A DNA stretch of 64,000 nt from positions 124,001 to 188,000 of the forward strand of contig JAACJM010000138.1 in NCBI GenBank assembly GCA_013368315.1, read 5' to 3'. A model generated the notes under the pieces. The model was not told the origin of the DNA and did no database searches. It worked only from the letters and a program-made list of their open reading frames with translations. Below, piece after piece: positions 60,346-64,000 of this stretch. The DNA is from Tetrapyrgos nigripes. Its lineage: Eukaryota > Basidiomycota > Agaricomycetes > Agaricales > Campanellaceae. Position 1 is the stretch's first letter; the number at the start of each line of letters is the position of its first letter. Both the position numbers and the translations under genes were made by a program.

Positions 60346-63300
60346 TAAACTCTATTATCTCCAACACAATGTTTATACTCGTAGAGAGTGCAGTTAAGTT
60401 TGTTTAGAAGCTTTAGCTGTGTTTCACGTCCTCTACTATTGCTAGTGAGATCCAATACTCTACAGTACACAGTACATGGCTTGGGTAGCTACTTGTAATA
60501 TCTGGTCCTTTTATATTACTTGCAGCTACAACTATACGGTTACTTATTTCTTTTTGATGTCTGCTAAAAGGTACATAGAGAAAATACAAAACAAATCGAA
60601 AAGTCCACTAGCGAGTTCTACCTATTTCCTCATAAGTAAAGACTTGCTTATTAGGGTATACAGAAACCATTCAATATTATCTAAATATTTGTAGGAACTT
60701 TCTTCAGTCCTCTTTGTAAGCCATCTGGTGTTTTCGTGTACCGTCCTGGTTTAGCAAGCATCACATCTCTGACTCAGAACGCTCCACTTATGACTGCTAG
60801 GTCTCTCATACATGTCCTTACACTAGGGGTGTAGGGCTTTCTCATAGTTTCTTTATTCTGTTTGGTTTTCCTTTCCCTTTTCTCCGATCTTGCTTTATTC
60901 ATGTCCTATGTATTGCCAACAGTCTATTACTGCATCCTACATATGAGCCCAGCTCTTCTGCAGTCCTGTTTGCATACTTATTCATCCTTCAATGCTTTCA
61001 ATGCCTAGCTAGACGATTACTGACAGATTTATCCTTATCCAGAAATACCGTTACCCATTTGGGTTGTATTCCGATCATTTGGATGTACTGTGACTTAGCA
61101 CTTCTGTCCCTTATATCACTGTGTAGAGATGTCTGTTCACTATCCCCTCTGTACTGATGGATAGCTGAACTCTCTGGGATCCCATACATATATACTTTGT
61201 CCTACTTTTGTCCACATGTACCTTTACAGATACTTAAGATTCCCTCGAAGCAGTCTTAGGATTACAGGATTTACCGATACATAGATCTAGACCTAGCATG
61301 CTTGTCCACATGTCCAATCTTAGCACTGTCTTCTCTGATTGACCTTTCAGCTGAGGATTGTGCTGCTTACACATTCCTATGCCCACGAATAGGGGCCATC
61401 TCACGCTTCACTGTCCCTTTAGATCACACTAGTGGTACTAGTCATTATAATAGGATTCGAAAGCCTTTGTAGGCTATCTTTATTATTTGGTGGGTCTGCA
61501 ATCATAACTCCAACTCATACATATCTATCATAGTACTTAGAATGAGTTGTTTCTCCATCCATAAGCACTTAATATTATTGTACCGTTGTTTTCTAGTCCT
61601 ACTAGGTATTAAGTAGCAGTTCAGGGCTCACCCTAGTCCTCTTATTCCCTTAAATAACGTCAAAGACTGATATTATGGACCAAAATCGAAGTATGTATAC
61701 AGCGATTTTGTACAGTGTATCACCACATGGGAATCAATTCGGCATGTCCTGTTCACTCTCCGTCACCATTTAAATGCATCTTGCTCTGATGTATACATGT
61801 ATACTAACCTGAGAGTAGATCCATAAATAAACCCATGACTCTGCCTGGGAAGTAAATCAACTGGGGAAAGGTGCCACTGCTTTGCATGGTAAGATACGAG
61901 GCCCTTTCCCAGTGAACATTTCTTATCAGTGGAGTAGCCTAGGGCTACTCTAGAGAGGGATGCCTCAGTCCAGTGGATACTCATTCCATCAGCATCATGA
62001 TAGATCATAGAAAGTTGTTTTCTGCAGGGATGGGTCTCTATCAAACTATATTAACTGCCAACATACTGCATGCATCTCTTGTTCTCAATTGATTTAGTGG
62101 CCCTTCCCTTCCAGTGGGTACAGGTTTTCAGGTGGGTACAATTACATTCAAAAATACCCATGGGGTGGCTGCACTGTTCATTACTGCTGAACTATCTCAT
62201 ACTGAACTATCTGATGCCATTAAGTTGGTTGTTATCTATCTTTCTACAGCCACACATGCACAGTCAGTTTTAACAAGGAGTAGTAGTAATTGAAGCTCAA
62301 AGTTTATCAGCTCGATAATTGGCAGTTGAAAATAGGCAGAAAGTAGACTGAGGCCCTGGAATCCCGAGAATCGAGATGACACTGTTTGACTTGACTCCTT
62401 GAGTGGAGCATGAGTTTGCACTGATTTTCAAGATGAGGCTGTTCTACATGACTCCTATGAGTTGAGTATCAAGCAGCATCAACCTGTACTCATTTCCATA
62501 GGGTCTTGTGCAGTGGTACATGATGATCTTTTCTAGTGGATTGCAACATGTTACTCAAGAATTTCAAAAGGTGAATGATAGGCAGGTCATGGGGAGCCCT
62601 GAAACAGCGACTCCCCTGGGTATATGAAGGAGATGTGGGCCACCACTGTGTGTGGCAATAATGAGGCCCAAAGGAAAGGAAGTGATTGGCAAGTGCTAAA
62701 TGAGTGCTGTCAACTGTTCAGTACTGGCTTTGACTATCAGATTCTGAGTTGGAAATTAATGAGAAAATTGTATATCTAATGCATAGCCACATGCAGAAGC
62801 CTCAGGTTATAGGAAAGTCTCTAAAGGGCCTTGTAACGCTGTAACCCTTATGGAAGCGTGAGCAGCAATGAGCAGCAATGAGCAAGTGTGAAGGATGATG
62901 GGTGTCAAATGGGTGTCAAGGGAGGATATAGGGTTAGAAAAAATTTTAATGTGTTTAGCTTTATAATTTACACAAGTCCCATGGGAATTATTTTTGTAAT
63001 GAGTATCCTTTCACTTGAAATGGATTGCAAACACATTCTGTCGTATTGAGCAGACAGCGGAAAATTTATCCAGAAGAGCTTACAAATAAATTTTCTGAGT
63101 CAGGGATGTCCAGAAGGATTAAGATATGACTACCCAAAGCACGTCGTATCAGACGAGGACAGAGCCAACACCCAGAGACTGAAGGTCAAGCAAAGGCTGC
63201 AAAAGACAGATGCAAACAAACTTGTATTTATAGGTAGTTCGAGTAAAGACAGTGGTACTTGGTTTTTGGTTGGTGATGAATAGAGAATTTTTACAATGTG

Positions 63301-63428
63301 ATAGTTGACAGTATGGATGAGGGTATGTAAGATGTTAGTCACATAGAGGAACTGTGGTGTAGACGACTTGTGATGATAATGAAAGGTATAGATAGTAAAC
63401 TGGTGTAAGATGACATTGGGGAAATGGA
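60346..63428. other. AT-rich region between two direct repeats
   Basis: No gene supported. Contains the 45 bp dispersed repeat at 61860-61905. Scattered frames on the minus strand (for example near 60998-61189) look like weak remnants of element coding sequence but show no clear motif. Confidence 0.35.
61860..61905. repeat. 45 bp dispersed repeat (partner 28586-28630)
   Basis: Nearly identical to the copy at 28.6 kb. Here the unit extends to CTTTCCCAG, forming terminal inverted complementarity with its CTGGGGAAAG start. Confidence 0.6.
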
Positions 63429-63696
63429 TTATACACCAAGACGTTGGTGTAGTTGCTTGCGTGCATAGACCTTGTCAATGTGGATGGATGCACAGGTGTG
63501 GAGGTCTCCAGTACCTAGTGAAGGCACTGGATTTCCATCTGCCACACATCTTGACATACTCAGGGTCGACACCATCCTGAAGGAGAGTTGTACCTCCAAT
63601 GCAGAAGGAGTGTCCTGTGAAGTGAGGGTAGCCTTCAGCTGCCCAGACATTAATAAGTAGTCTTTGGTAAATATGTACTTTATGTACTAAAAACAC
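63429..63696 (-). pseudogene. tyrosine recombinase C-terminus, decayed
   Basis: C-terminal catalytic part of a tyrosine recombinase as found in fungal YR retrotransposons and Cryptons. The pattern GHSFCIGGTTLLQDGVDPEY, VKMCGRWKSSAFTRYW matches the usual HxxR...GRW...Y block, but the Arg of HxxR is Cys, and the frame shifts by one right after RYW to reach IHIDKVYARKQLHQ. Upstream catalytic parts were not found in the window. Both defects remove strand-exchange activity. It sits just inside a direct repeat. Confidence 0.75.
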
Positions 63697-63985
63697 AAAA
63701 ACCTTTATACAATCTTGAAAGAAGACGAGTGTTCCGAGTAGTCAGAGTACTCAAAGTCTCAACCAATCTTGTACTATAAGAACTTTTGTGGGGGTTTTGA
63801 TAACACTTTTGCGCTAGCACGCAAAGACACAAATATAACACCAAATGGACTAACAAGCCCCAAAGATCTAACACAGTTTTTGAAGGCCACAAATGCCTTA
63901 GTTCAAAATCACAAACACACACACACAAAGACCAAAGGTCAAACACAATAAGTTCACAATTTTATAACCACACTTGTTAAATTTT
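63697..63985. repeat. direct repeat, copy 2 (partner 60090-60345)
   Basis: Same blocks as copy 1, diverged with small indels; includes a CACACACACACA run near 63915. May be the split direct repeat of a YR element. Confidence 0.8.
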
Positions 63986-64000
63986 ATAGACACTTGTTAT

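Noticed and set aside
60998..61189. Possible retrotransposon protein fragment on the minus strand
   Set aside because: Reads plausibly but no protease, reverse transcriptase or integrase motif could be recognised.

Overview
The window is fungal nuclear DNA, almost certainly from an agaricomycete (mushroom-forming basidiomycete). The genes have many 45-95 bp GT-AG introns. The gene families fit: a class I hydrophobin, a class II haem peroxidase, a DUF6593-like protein, F-box/LRR genes, a TIGR04076-type protein and a KDZ (Kyakuja-Dileera-Zisupton) transposase with a CxC1-like cysteine cluster. The species cannot be named from the sequence.

The left third (1-27.5 kb) is mostly host genes: a DUF6593-like protein, a hydrophobin (-), an MFS drug/H+ antiporter-like transporter, a small CxxC protein, an F-box/LRR gene (-) that is broken by an inserted element, a TIGR04076-like gene, a secreted class II peroxidase with an unusual Ser/Thr-rich N-terminal extension, a secreted bicovalent FAD oxidase (AA7/BBE type), an HD-domain cyanamide hydratase-like enzyme, two intron-containing tRNA-Gln(TTG) genes facing opposite ways, a proline-rich stress-type protein (-) and a seven-TM membrane protein (-). 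Secreted peroxidase, sugar oxidase and pectin-backbone lyase together suggest a plant-litter or wood-decay lifestyle (inference). Between them lie a 743 bp hAT-like MITE with perfect 8 bp target duplications, an F-box relic and dispersed repeats.

The right part (27.5-64 kb) is dominated by transposons. A PL4 rhamnogalacturonan lyase gene on the minus strand is in two complementary halves: the 5' exons at 58.68-59.36 kb and the 3' exons at 33.21-35.15 kb. The 23.5 kb between them holds tandem repeats, a second hAT-like MITE (570 bp, perfect 8 bp duplication) and an 18.6 kb element bounded by ~160 bp inverted repeats with subterminal arrays of the palindrome GGGAATTCCC. That element carries a CxC1-type KDZ transposase, two small CxxC proteins, an Spt5-like KOW-domain protein and a large acidic/basic protein with an HMG-box-like segment. 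Transposase and Spt5-like frames each contain one in-frame stop and the large protein at least one frameshift, so this copy looks recently decayed.

The right edge (60-64 kb) holds two related direct repeats and a decayed tyrosine-recombinase C-terminus, possibly the remains of a YR-type retrotransposon or Crypton-like element. Exon boundaries below were read by eye from splice signals and reading frame; stop codons and single-exon starts are firmer than internal junctions.
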